A stretch of DNA of 64,000 nucleotides from Erigeron canadensis (taxonomy: Eukaryota; Streptophyta; Magnoliopsida; Asterales; Asteraceae). The stretch is from positions 42,170,463 to 42,234,462 of the forward strand of contig NC_057766.1 of assembly GCF_010389155.1 (NCBI RefSeq). Direction: 5' to 3'. The translations under genes were made by a program, and so were the position numbers. Of the stretch, positions 23,541 to 33,703 are shown in pieces; the first letter of the stretch is position 1, and every line of letters starts with the position of its first letter. The notes beneath the pieces were generated by a model, which did no database searches, was not told where the DNA came from, and saw nothing but the letters and a program-made list of their open reading frames with translations.

Positions 23541-23594
23541 CGAGTCAAGCTAATGACTCGTTAATAAATAAAGCGCTTCTCGGGAGGCAACCCG
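23541..23594 (+). other. two adjacent hairpins after pol
   Basis: CGAGTCA (23541-23547) pairs with TGACTCG (23554-23560), and CGGG (23581) pairs with CCCG (23591-23594) around AGGCAA. The second lies in the short GGGAGGCAACCC stretch that is conserved downstream of integrase in many plant Athila elements. Confidence 0.6.
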
Positions 23595-23739
23595 TGTGTT
23601 TTATAATTTTTTGTTTATTTTCTTTATGTAGTTTTGTTCTATTTTTATGTTTCCGTTGAGATTTACAGGTGACAAATGTTTTCGGATGAACCGGCGTGTA
23701 ACATGTGTCAAAAGGTCAAAAATTTGTCAAATAACAGAA

Positions 23740-24252
23740 CCTCGTAGTGCGAGGAGGGTTCCTAGCGGCTCTAATGGGTCCCAAAAGAGGAGCTCGTGGC
23801 GCGAGGCAAGGAGGTCGCGATGCGAATTGAAGGGGTTCGAAGTCAGAAGTCTTGGCTTGAAGAACTCGTGGCGCGAGGCAGGTTGGTCGCGGCGCTACTG
23901 GGCCAAAACAAGGAGCTAGTGGCGCGAGATTAGGACTTAGCGGCGCGAGAATTGGTGGTTCAAGGTCAGAACATTTGATCGAAGGACATAGCGGCGCGAG
24001 GAAGAGACCTAGCGGCGCTACTGGGTCCAAAGCAACAATCTCGTGGTGCGAGATCAGGATATAGCGGCACGAGTTCAGGGGTTCGAGGGTCAGAAGTTTT
24101 GGCTCAGAAAATTGCGGCGCGACTGGAACATGAAAAAGATCTAGCGGCGCGAGGCAAGGAGCTAGCGGCGCAAGTTTGGTGCTCTCAAAGTCAGAACTTT
24201 TGCCTTCATAAACTTGCGGCGCGAGCCGCTCACCTCGTGGCGCGAGAGGGTA
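23740..24252 (+). repeat. interspersed array of 17 CTAGCGGCGCGAG-type motifs
   Basis: About 17 variants of a 12-13 base motif (YTMGYGGCGCKAG) are spaced about 25-35 bases apart. A longer unit containing GTCAGAA and TTGGCTC-like text repeats at about 23833, 23957, 24079 and 24181. One more motif copy is at about 24805. The same motif occurs six times in the 5' LTR and five in the 3' LTR. Confidence 0.85.
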
Positions 24253-24487
24253 AAGTCCAGGTAAGTTTTTTTTTCTTTATTTAATTAAAATCAATAATAA
24301 GATTAAAAATAAACCACAAGGGATCGATCCTCAGTTTTTTTCAATCCCTCTTTTTCCCTCTCAAACTCTTTTCATCTCCAAAATCACACACACATACACG
24401 ACCCATCACACACTTACACTTAGGGTTTGTGATTTCTTCTTCTACTCTTCAAGATCTTCATCTCTTAATCTCCATTCCATCATCATC

Positions 24488-26563
24488 ATGTCAAGAGTAA
24501 GTTTTCTCATCTTTTTCTTTTTAATTTTTATTTCAATTAATTAGGGTTTTATTTGTTTCTTTAATTTTCTTTTAATTATTGTTAGTATATTGTATAATAT
24601 TATTTACATTGTTGTTTAATCTACTTAGAATTAACTAATTTTGAGTTAATCTTTGAAAACCTAATTAGGGTTCTTAATAATTCAAATTGGGGGTTTTTAA
24701 GATTTAGTTAGTTTTGAGTCTTGTAATTCAAATTTGTTATTATATTGTTGTTAAAGAGTTAATTCCCACCAGAAAATCCAAAAAAAAAAAAAAATTTTGA
24801 ACAGACTAGCGGCGCGAGATCTGTTTTGTTTGACTCGTTTTCGTCGTTTCTTCGCCGTAGCTTTTCGTTATCGCTCCCAAGTTGTTTCCTTTTACTTATT
24901 TAGTATGTTTTTGGCTGTTTTTACAAAGACAACAGGGTGTTGAGAGGTATGAGGGCAACATTTGGCCCCGAGGTTATCAGTTCGATTATGTGGATGAACG
25001 CTACAATGCCCTTTCTGAGAAACCAAACAGCGTATTCAGGACATTGAGAACACCAACCCATCCTTGGCTTAAGTTCCCGAATACTTCAAAAGGGGAGCGG
25101 CAAGCCTACTTGAATAAGTTGTGTGAGATTCAAAACTTTGATTTGGTCTCTCCTAAGACCATAGATTGGCAAATGATTAGGAAAGCTGGTCTCATGGAGT
25201 ACTTTGAACAAAGAATGTTAACTGAGTTTTGGTCTGAACCAAGGGAGGAGATGGTGCAGATACCGATGTAGAAGAGAATCTTTGAATTGAGGAAAACAGT
25301 TGTTAAAGAGTGGTGCCAGGAGTTTTACTCTACACTTCAAGTACAAGACCTACCTATTGATGAGTTCTTATAGGATCGGGTGATCCACTTTCAGTTGGGG
25401 GGTAGGCAGCGCCACTGTACCGTTGTTGAGTTTGGATATCTATATGGAAAGTTCGAGGTTTCGGAAATTGAGGATGGCTCGGTATATCCGTTTGTAGACA
25501 GGAGTTCATTTAATACTTCGTCCTTTGATGATAACATGCCATTTGACGCTTATTGGTTTAGTATTTCGGGGAACGAAAAGTTTTATTCTGGGGTGAGTAA
25601 GGTGTCGGACATTCGGTCCAAGAGATTGAAGATTCTTCATAAGATGATCACCTACTCATTCCTCCATAGGGGAAATGCCACTGATAAGGTCACTGTTGAT
25701 GATTTATGGTTGCTCAGACAGTTTGAGGAGCTCCCCACTTCTGGTTGGTTTTGTTATGCTCCATATATTTTGGCTAGACACATGTATAGGTGTAAGGAGC
25801 ATAGGTATTTATGTGGTCATTTTATAACCAAGATGGTGGAAAGGCTTGGTTGTGATACCCCCGAGGGTCGGTCGGAGGTTACGCTTAGAATGGAGACCAC
25901 CCTTTTGGACATCAAGGAGATGAAAAAGGCAAAAGTGATAAGGACCACTAACCCGAGTGATTTACACTCAGATGGGGAGCAGGAGCCGCCTGCACAGAGA
26001 CCGAGGATGGACTCGCCACCTAGGGAGCAGCAGCCACCTCCTAACCTTTATCCTTCTTATGATTTTGCAGATTGGGGGACTAAGCTTGATCAGATATTGA
26101 TTGAGCAGAGGCAGGTGCGAGATACTCAAGATATGCTAGTGGATGGTACACGGACGATGTGGAGCTAGGTGACCCGCTTGGGTTACCAGAACGAGTATTG
26201 GAAACCTTATATTGACCATATGATTCGACCAGAGACTCCACCTCCACCACCGCCTACTCAGGACTTTAGTCCTCTTCCCATCTTCATGCCTGCCAGCACT
26301 ACTTTTGGGTTTTTCTGTCCACACCCTGGTCAACCCACTCCGCAGCAGCAACCCGGTTGGGTGGGTCCGAGTTCGAGCACGGCCGGAACTAGTGGGACAG
26401 CAGGGGACGCTCCGAATATTCCCAGTTTGGCACATATAGACATACGAGTGGGGAGCGCTACTTGGGGCATGCTTTTGATTTTTACAGGGGTATCTTTGGT
26501 GAGCCAGCTGATCCTGATGCCGGTGATGGTGTCCCTTCTTCTCATGACATGGAGGAGAATTGA
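24488..26563 (+). pseudogene. extra ORF after pol (Athila env-like/ORF3 position), apparently with an intron, broken
   Basis: Athila elements carry an additional ORF after pol, often called env-like; function in plants is not established. Here a CT-rich leader ends in an ATG at 24488, followed after three codons by a consensus donor GTAAGT at 24497. A 439-base AT-rich stretch follows and an acceptor CAG at 24933-24935 restores the same phase. The downstream frame runs from 24936 with stops at 25269-25271, 25371-25373 and 26166-26168, and a frameshift near 26436, to a final stop at 26561-26563. The body is soluble-looking, with Trp/Tyr-rich N-terminal half, then a Pro/Gln-rich C-terminal part (PPPPPPTQ, QQQPGW). 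I see no signal peptide or transmembrane span, so an envelope role is not supported by the sequence. The intron is inference. Confidence 0.55.
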
Positions 26564-28346
26564 TTCACTCTCTCTTCTTTCTATTTTCTGAAACTTATTA
26601 GACATTTGAACTTTAATTTCTTTCAATTTGGTTGTAATTCCGCCGTGTTGGCGATGAGACACTTGTTTGTTTGTTTCTTGTACTTTATTTTATTTTGAAC
26701 TATGTTGTTGGATATTTGGTTTTTCTTTTTGTTATTGGTGTTATCAGGGGATTGTTTCAAGTTAGCAAGTTGATTTGTTTCGAGATTGCTTTTGGAATTT
26801 ATGGAACAAACAAGCGGGCATGCTGCCCACTTAATTTTGGCAGTCAACCGTGCTATGGAAAATTCATGGTTTCACCCGGAGGTTTTTCATTTCTTTTCCT
26901 TTCTACATTTTGCATTTTTCCCTTTTTTCCCATTATTCGCTTTAGTTATTCGTCCATTAAGGACAATGAACAACTTAAGTGTGGGGAGGGGGATGGTAAA
27001 TTGGAAAAAATGAAAATTTCTTTTGAAGTTTCCTTCCTTTATTAGCATTTTGGTTATGTTTTTAAATTTTTGAGGCTATAGGTTTTGTGCAAAGACGAAA
27101 AATGAAGTTAATATAAGATTTTGCTAATCTAGGATAGAACTTGAGATTGTTTACCTTAAGCTTTCCTTTTCTATTGCTTGTGGCATTTCATCATTCCAAG
27201 GGGCAATAGGCTTGTTCTGAACTTCAATATAATCTAGGTTGCTTGCTAATTGTACCTTAACGATAAATCAAATGTGAATAATAGCTTCACTAGATGATGT
27301 ATTGGTGGGCACTGCTTGAGGTTTTCCATTTGAATTTTGCAAATTGTATCCATAAAGTGCTTGAAATGAGTTAATATACTTGTGGTAATTTGACTCTTAA
27401 CATATGGTTTGCACACCGGATGTCCGGTCCTTAATTCTTATGTTATAGGTTGTAGCTCTAGTCATTATGTTGGGTCTTCATATCGGGATGTCTGGGGTGC
27501 TTCGGCATCAAATGGGTGGCACATGCGGGAACACGCGCAAAACATTTTCAATAGTCTAATGCTAATGTGGGCTTTGAGATTTGAACAAGTAGGTCCTAGG
27601 GGTGACTTCGTCTTACCTAGCTCACCTAAAGCTTCCAACTTGGGATGAGTTGTCCGAAAATTCGCTACACGGGTCTCATAGAAACTCATGGGTATTAAAT
27701 TATAAAACTTTTTGTTCACGTATGTGTTAGTATTTAGAGCATGGCCTTTGGATATGCAACCCAACCTTGAGTTCTGGTGTATGTCTCTTAACGATACTCA
27801 CGTATCCGTAGCGAACTGCTGGCCGGACGCTTAAAGTACACTTTCGTATGATCACCTAATATGTGGATAGAGTTGCAATTCTAGACCGTAGGAGTATGTT
27901 TTGTCAAGAGACTCATAAGTATAACGTAATGAAAACCTTATAGAAAACCAATGGCGTGAGTGTTTAAGTGGACGAATATACCAATAGTCATTGTGGAATA
28001 TTGCTTATGTTGCTAATAATAAATGTGATGCTTGCTAATGGATTATAAGCTTAGTAAGAGCGAGCTTAAGGCAAATTGGAATGATAGAATTGTTAAAGAG
28101 GTAAACACAAGCATAGGAAGGATTCTAATTGTAACCGAAAGATGGTTTTGCTTTAGATTAGTAGAATTTTCTAATTTCGTCTTAAACTTTGCTCATTAGT
28201 TTTTAAATGCATTTGCTTTTGGTATTCAACACCGCTTGGTTGGAAACTTCCCCTTTAACTATAGATTGTTTTATAAAATTTTGTTGTGTTTTGTTTGAGT
28301 TTTGAGGTTTGTTTAAGTGCATACTTGCTTGAGGACAAGCAAGGTT
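26564..28346 (+). other. 3' non-coding region of inner element
   Basis: No supported ORF. A polypurine-tract-like block AAGTGTGGGGAGGGGG at 26977-26992 sits about 1.4 kb ahead of the LTR and has the same leading context (GGACAA...TTAAGTGTGGGG) as the true tract at 28347. Confidence 0.65.
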
Positions 28347-28362
28347 TAAGTGTGGGGAGGTT
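28347..28362 (+). other. polypurine tract of inner element
   Basis: TTAAGTGTGGGGAGGTT abuts the TGATATG of the 3' LTR, as expected for plus-strand priming. Confidence 0.85.
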
Positions 28363-29375
28363 TGATATGTCTCAATTTATACATGTTTTCTTCATACGAT
28401 TTGGACGTTTTAGACACGTTTGATAGCCGTTTATACATGTTTTGTGTTGCTTTATGGTATTTGCTAGTGATTTCAGGTCTAAAGCAAGTTTATCGCTCAC
28501 AAATGGTAGAAGACGACTTAGGAAAGGTCCATATGCACTAACGGATGAGTATTGGTGAAGAACGAAGCTGAAACGGCAACTCCAAGCAAGACTAGCGGCG
28601 CGAGCTAGTGTCCTAGCGGCGCTAGTCAGAAAACACAACCCAGTAGCGGCGCTAGATTGAGTCCTAACGGCGCTAGTTTATTGTTCGTTGATCAGAATTG
28701 CTCATAAACGCTCCTAGCGGCGCGAGATCGATCTGACATCACCATTTTCTCTCTCTTGGGGTATAAATACCATCTACCATTCCACCCAAACCCTAGTCTT
28801 GGACACTTTAGCTCACACACTTATACTTCAGCCGTTTTTCAAAGTTTTCCAAGGGTTTTCATCACTCCAACATCATTGGAAGATTTGAAGATTGAATTTG
28901 GCTCTTGTTTAGTGATTGTAGCTAGATTGTAACCTCGATTTGGATTATTACTTCATATTTGGTACATTATGTCTTCCTTCTTATTTCAATCTTTAGCTTT
29001 TAACATTATGAGTAGCTAAATCTTTATACATCTATGAAGATGAAGTGAAACAATTAGTCATGGTTGCATAGTATTTTGAATTCAAGTTGGTTTTACTTAA
29101 CATTTTGTCAAGATCTTAATGAAGTGATTTCTTCTACTTAAATTTGTGTTCTTGGTAGTATTTGTGTTCTTCGATAGTTGTACTAGTTGAATGCAAGTAT
29201 TATTTTAGTTGTTTGTCTATGAATAACTTTTGATAGGTCATGGTATGATAGTAAAGATTACAATTTTAATAGAAATTACTTTGTTAAGTGGATTTAACGG
29301 TTGGTGGTACCATGTTTCTTTCACAAAGATAAAATTGTTATTTAAATAATCAAACGAACTAGTTAGTTCAAGGAA
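28363..29375 (+). repeat. 3' LTR of inner element, truncated
   Basis: It matches the 5' LTR from its first base to GTTCAAGGAA (5' LTR position 17110) and then switches to outer-element RNase H sequence. The last 484 bp, including the CA end, are gone, so no TSD can be read. Confidence 0.9.
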
Positions 29376-30596
29376 AGCTTTGATACTTCTGATTTTCATG
29401 TCTTTGGCCAGGTCCAATGCTGCTATCAATGCCTCGTATTCTGCTTCATTATTCGTTGTTTCGAACTCGAATCTTAGGGCATATGTGTATTCTTGCTTGT
29501 CTGGGCTTACTAGGCGTATTCCGGCCCCGCAGCCTTCTGAACTTGATGCTCCGTCAGTGTATAATTCCCAGGTTTCAGAGTCTGCTTCCCCAGTCACTGT
29601 GAGTGTCGTGGAGTGAGTTACTGAATTTCCTGTTTCCCTTATTTCGGTAATGAAGTCTGCTAGGATCTGTCATTTGACTGCGTGCCTTGCCCTATACTCG
29701 ATATCATATGCTCCTAGCTCGATTGCCCATTTTGCCATTCTTCCGGATTTTTCTGGTTTTGTTAAAATTTGTCTCAGCGGTTTGTCTGAAAGTACCACAA
29801 TTGGATGCCCTTGGAAGTACCTGTGTAGTCTTCTTGCTGCGTGAACAAGTGCTAACACAAGCTTCTCCATCTCTGGGTAGTTTGCTTCTGCTCCTTGCAG
29901 TATCCTGCTTACGAAGTAGATTGGCATTTGTTTCCTGTCCCTTTCTGTTAATAGGACTGCGCTTACGCATTCGGCGGAGGCTGCGAGATATATGTACAGG
30001 GTCTCTCCTTTCCTTGGGGATGTCAAGGTGGGGAGTTCTGCTATGTGCTTTTTCATTTGTTCAAATGCTTCGTCAGCCTCTTTTGTCCATTGGAATCCTT
30101 TTTTGGCCCCACAGTTCTTTAGTGTTTTGAAAAATGGCAATTGCCTATCCGCTCCTTTTGAGAGAAAGCGACTTAGTGCTGCGAGTTTGCCGTTTAGGCT
30201 TTGTACCTCTTTTACTGTCTTTGGAGCTGGTAGTTCGACTATCTTGTTTACCTTAGATGGGTTTGCTTGGATTCCCCTATCCGAGATATAGTACCCTAGG
30301 AACTTCCTAGCCTCCATTCCAAAAGAGCATTTTTTGGGGTTGAGCTTCATTTTTATCTTTCGCAGTGTTTCGAAGGTTTCTTGAATGTCTGCAAGTAGTT
30401 CTTCCTCCGTTCTGCTTTTGATGACCATGTCATCTACGTAGACCTCTAGGTTTCTCCCGATTTTCTTGTGGAAAGCTTTGTCTACGAGTCGTTGATAGGT
30501 TGCTCCTACGTTTTTTAGCCCAAATGGCATCTTTGTGTAGCAAAATGTTCCTTTGCTTGTATGAAAAGATGTCTTTTCTTCATCTTCTTTAGCCAT
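29376..30596 (-). pseudogene. outer element RT (C-terminal part), RNase H and second RNase H (partial)
   Basis: Minus-strand pol. From 30596: FGLKNVGATYQR and the catalytic box VYVDDMVIKS, the connection domain (KCSFGMEARKFLGY), then the gypsy RNase H with the Y-type catalytic segment (LYIYLAASAECVSAVLL, ANYPEMEKLVLALVHA, VVLSDKPLRQIL). A TGA at about 29667 follows (RHAVK, stop). The second RNase H begins at about 29590: LYTDGASSSEGCGAGI and TTNNEAEYEALIAAL are the plant/archaeal-type RNase H seen in Tat elements. It is cut at 29376 after SIKAF, where the inner LTR starts. Confidence 0.88.
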
Positions 30597-31745
30597 TTAT
30601 ATTTGATGGTATCCTTTATAGACATCTAGGAAGCACTTCCATTTATGTTCTGCTAAAGATTCAACTTTCCAGTCTATGTCTGGTAGTGGATAACAGTCTT
30701 GTGGATATACCTTATTTATATATGTGACGTCTACACACATTCTCCAGCCTTCGTCTCCTTTCTTTACCATTACTGGGTTTGCGATCCACGTAGGGTACGT
30801 GGCTTCTCTTATGATTCCGGCTTTTACAAACTCGTTTACTTCCTTGCATGCTGCCTCATCTCTGTCATTTGATAAACTTCTTTTCTTTTGCTTTACAGGT
30901 TCCATGCTTTTTCGTTTATTCAACCTGTGTTCCGTAACAAAGGTCTGTTCCCCTAGGGTGAGCACCTTGGGGACCCCTGTTATATCCGCGTATTCCCATG
31001 CGAATATATCGATGTTTTGTTGTAATAATTTGAGTAACTTCTTTTTGAAATCTTCTGGCAGCCCCTTCCCTATGGTAATTAAATGATCAGGAAAGGCTGG
31101 GTTCACGAGTACCTTGTCATTATCCTGAGCCTGATCGCTCTGGCTGGGTGTCTTCACTTCTTCTGGTTCCTCCTTTGAATTTTTGACCTCACTAATTTGT
31201 TTTGTTTGGTCATAACTTGATTTTATCATTCCGACGCCTGATTTCGTTTGGAATAGTACCATGGCGTGGACTGTGGAAGGTACCATCTCCATTCGTTGTA
31301 TTGCTGGTCTTCCCAGGAGAAGGTTGTATGATGAGGGTGCTCGTACTACAGTGAAATCTAGGGTTTCCGTCCGTGCAAACAGAGGGTTCCCCAGGGTAAC
31401 ATCGAGATTTATTTCCCCCAGGGGCCATACGCGGTTTCCGGCGAATCCTACGAGTGGGCCTGTAGGGTTTGTCATTCTTGCCTTTATTGCTTCTGGTAAT
31501 TGCAGGAAGCAACGTTCATAAATAATGTCGCATTCGCTTCCATTATCGATATATACTCTTCGTATTGAGATATCGAATATTTGTGCTTGTATTATTAAAG
31601 GATCTTTGTTGGCTTTTTTGTCTCCCAAAGCTGGAAAACATAGATCTCTTGACTGGATTTGCGAGTCTTCTGGATCTTTTCGTTTCATGCTTGCTTTATT
31701 AGGATCTTTGCCGGCATACATTATCGAGATCTGAGTATCGAAACA
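30597..31745 (-). pseudogene. outer element protease and RT N-terminal part
   Basis: Minus-strand frame from about 31745 to a TAA at 30597-30599. The protease has the catalytic Asp in VYIDNGSECDIIY (Asn where Ser or Thr is usual, as in many Tat elements) and the second motif NLLLGRPAI. RT blocks are FAWEYADITGVP, WIANPVMVKKGDEGWRMCVD, KVYPQDCYPLPDID and KCFLDVYKGYHQI. The stop follows this last block directly and splits RT. Upstream sequence runs into the LTR leader with no gag. Confidence 0.88.
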
Positions 31746-31864
31746 GGAAATCTGACCGTTTTTGTGATTTTTGTGAGAAAAATTTTCTGGATTTTGACCT
31801 CTTTTGGTGCAAAATTTTCTGGTATTTAACCTTTTTTTATGCAGGTTGTGGTGATGAGTAGCGA

Positions 31865-31886
31865 TTGTCCCGAGGATGGCGCTAAT
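31865..31886 (-). other. primer-binding region of outer element
   Basis: On minus, TTAGCGCCATCCTCGGGACA follows the LTR end ...TACAAACA directly. It is the usual location; the match to a tRNA 3' end is imperfect. Confidence 0.55.
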
Positions 31887-32273
31887 TGTTTGTACAATGG
31901 ATTAGGTTAAAGGATTTGGTAGTGTTTGATGGGTTGGACGGCGATTCCCTGTTGGTAGGAGTCTTCCTCCCTTGTACGTCGGTTTAGTTATGTTTAGATC
32001 TCTTAGGGTTTTGCCCGTGGATCGTGTATGTGTTTTAGGGTTTTTCCCGTAGTAGGCATTATGATAATGATTAGGGTTTTCCCCCTTTTATAGCTGCTTT
32101 TTCGTGGAGAATAAGTCTCTCACGCGTCTTTTATCTTTGGTAACGATCTCCTTTATTTAAGGAAGTGATATGATCGTATCTTTTCGTATTTATCTTCTTT
32201 TCTCCAGGCTATGTGATATCCTGGGTAACTTTTAAGCCTACCTAGGATGAGGCTTTATTCTGGATGACCATCA
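31887..32273 (-). repeat. 5' LTR of outer element
   Basis: 387 bp, collinear with 13119-13516 except for an 11-bp gap near the outer end. TATAAAAGG is on minus at 32094-32102. It ends CATCA, followed by the TSD ACATC. Confidence 0.9.
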
Positions 32274-32278
32274 ACATC

Positions 32279-33289
32279 TATTGCCATATATGCGTAATAA
32301 TACTTTTCTCTTCGTGTTTTATTCATCATGTACTCAATCTAGCTAGGGTTGTCCTATCTATGAAATTAATTAGAATGTCACATTGGACACTTTGAGCTGA
32401 AATGAATGCTCCAGATTGTTTAGATCTACTTATTGATTTAAATGAAAATTGATCTAGTGCTTTGTAGCTTTATTTGTTTTCACTTTCTGTATCAGAATTG
32501 AATCAAATAGTTACTTACGAAAAGTTGTACTCCGTAAAATAATTAACCTACATTTATGATTAAGTTATCTATTCACATACAACACATGTTGTTTCATGTG
32601 GTATGTCAAGTTTTGCACGTTTTGTCCATCTTTTGTCAGACATTAATTTCAATAGAAGTGTGTTTCAATATATAAAACATCATGTGGTATTGTGGTGGTT
32701 TAACCTTGCCGAATAAACCGGTGTTTAGTCTGACAATGTATAGAACTATAGATACTAATTAAGATCAGTACACAAAATCACAAAATCAGAGGGTTCTTGT
32801 CATCATTACTTGTACTATACATAGCTTAAAGTGATATATATCCACTTTAAGGTGCATTACAAATCTGGAAGATTTCAAAGAAAAGTTTTGTTACAATTTA
32901 TAATTCCAAAGTGAAAGAAAACGATTAAATATTAAAAAAGAAAAAAATCAAAATCAAGCTGAACTACCCTTCCCGCTACGAAATATTGTGTTTTGAATAT
33001 GCATGAGTCATAAAGTCATGTAGTACCAAGTGTAATTAATGGACTTGAGATCCTCAAACTAAGAGCTTAATCAACCATACAAATACATATATAAACCCAC
33101 TAAATACATAATTAGTTAGTCATCTAGTACGAGTAATATAATGCATTAATATTATTTAATACATTCGCTGAAACGGACTAGAATAAAGCCTATTCATATT
33201 ATTGACGATTAGGCTTTTAAACTTTGTTATTTTGTGTTATAATAATTGAGTTTTTGTAACATGTGTCTGGAGCATATGTGTGTGTTAAC
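32279..33289. other. intergenic, nothing recognised
   Basis: AT-rich spacer between the retrotransposon and a SINE. No reading frame, repeat or promoter pattern stands out. Confidence 0.5.
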
Positions 33290-33305
33290 CAATTAATATT
33301 GGAAT

Positions 33306-33687
33306 GTAGCTTTTTGTCAATGGTTGAAAAGTCATTCCTTCTTACATGAGGTACGTCTTGTGTTCATCAAATCTTAGAGAGAACATAAGAATTATGTCCT
33401 TTTATGAATCAAGTAAAGTGAATGAGAAACCTTCTTGGAATCAGTTCGTTCGGGAGGACTTAGCTTAGGTATACTCAGGTTCAAGCTAGTCTGAGGAGGC
33501 AGGGTTTACCCCTAAATGGTCGTGCCTTCAGGCAGATTAGTAGGGGGTTTTCCCCATCGTTATTAGAAATAGGCAAATCTAGTTCGAGAGAATTCTCTAG
33601 CGCGGACTCGGATAAGACAACGTATCCTAAATCTCCCGTTGTTGAATCGTGACACGAAGTTTATAGCGAAATTCATCTTTAAAAAAA
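33306..33687 (+). mobile_element. SINE with 16-bp TSD
   Basis: CAATTAATATTGGAAT occurs at 33290-33305 and again at 33688-33703. The 382-bp insert starts with a tRNA-like head (box A-like TTGTCAATGGTTGAAAAG, then a CTTGTGTTCATC box-B-like stretch) and ends in CTTTAAAAAAA. It has no ORF. A diverged inverted copy of its 3' half lies near 57.8 kb. Confidence 0.8.
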
Positions 33688-33703
33688 CAATTAATATTGG
33701 AAT

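Larger units (their letters stand above)
16077..29375 (+). mobile_element. inner LTR retrotransposon, Ty3/gypsy Athila-like, 3' end deleted
   Basis: 5' LTR 16077-17594 (1,518 bp), tRNA-Asp-type primer-binding site, gag with a CCHC knuckle, protease, RT, RNase H and integrase in gypsy order, an extra ORF after pol, two polypurine tracts and a 3' LTR that stops 484 bp short. It lies within the integrase/RNase H region of the outer element in the opposite orientation, so it is the younger insertion. By eye the LTRs differ at about 18 of 1,013 shared positions plus a 21-bp indel. Pol and gag carry several stops and frameshifts, so the copy is dead. Confidence 0.9.
13119..32273 (-). mobile_element. 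outer LTR retrotransposon, Ty3/gypsy Tat/Retand-like, gag-less and interrupted
   Basis: Two LTRs (13119-13516 and 31887-32273) in the same orientation have TG...CA ends and a perfect 5-bp TSD. Read on the minus strand: 5' LTR, primer-binding region, protease, RT, RNase H, a second plant/archaeal-type RNase H, then after the inner insertion the integrase, a non-coding tract holding an antisense ORF, a polypurine tract and the 3' LTR. The second RNase H, the RT motif YVDD and the antisense ORF point to the Tat lineage. Gag is missing: only about 140 bp separate the LTR from the protease region. Several stop codons interrupt pol. By eye the LTRs differ at about 12 of 387 aligned positions plus an 11-bp gap. 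Confidence 0.9.

Noticed and set aside
23647..24284. Ala/Arg-rich frames through the CTAGCGGCGC array
   Set aside because: The open frames come from the repeated GC-rich motif. No conserved protein pattern is seen, and opposite-strand frames are equally open.
24936..26563. Calling the post-pol ORF a true envelope gene
   Set aside because: No signal peptide, furin-like site or transmembrane span is visible. Only its position fits the env-like label.
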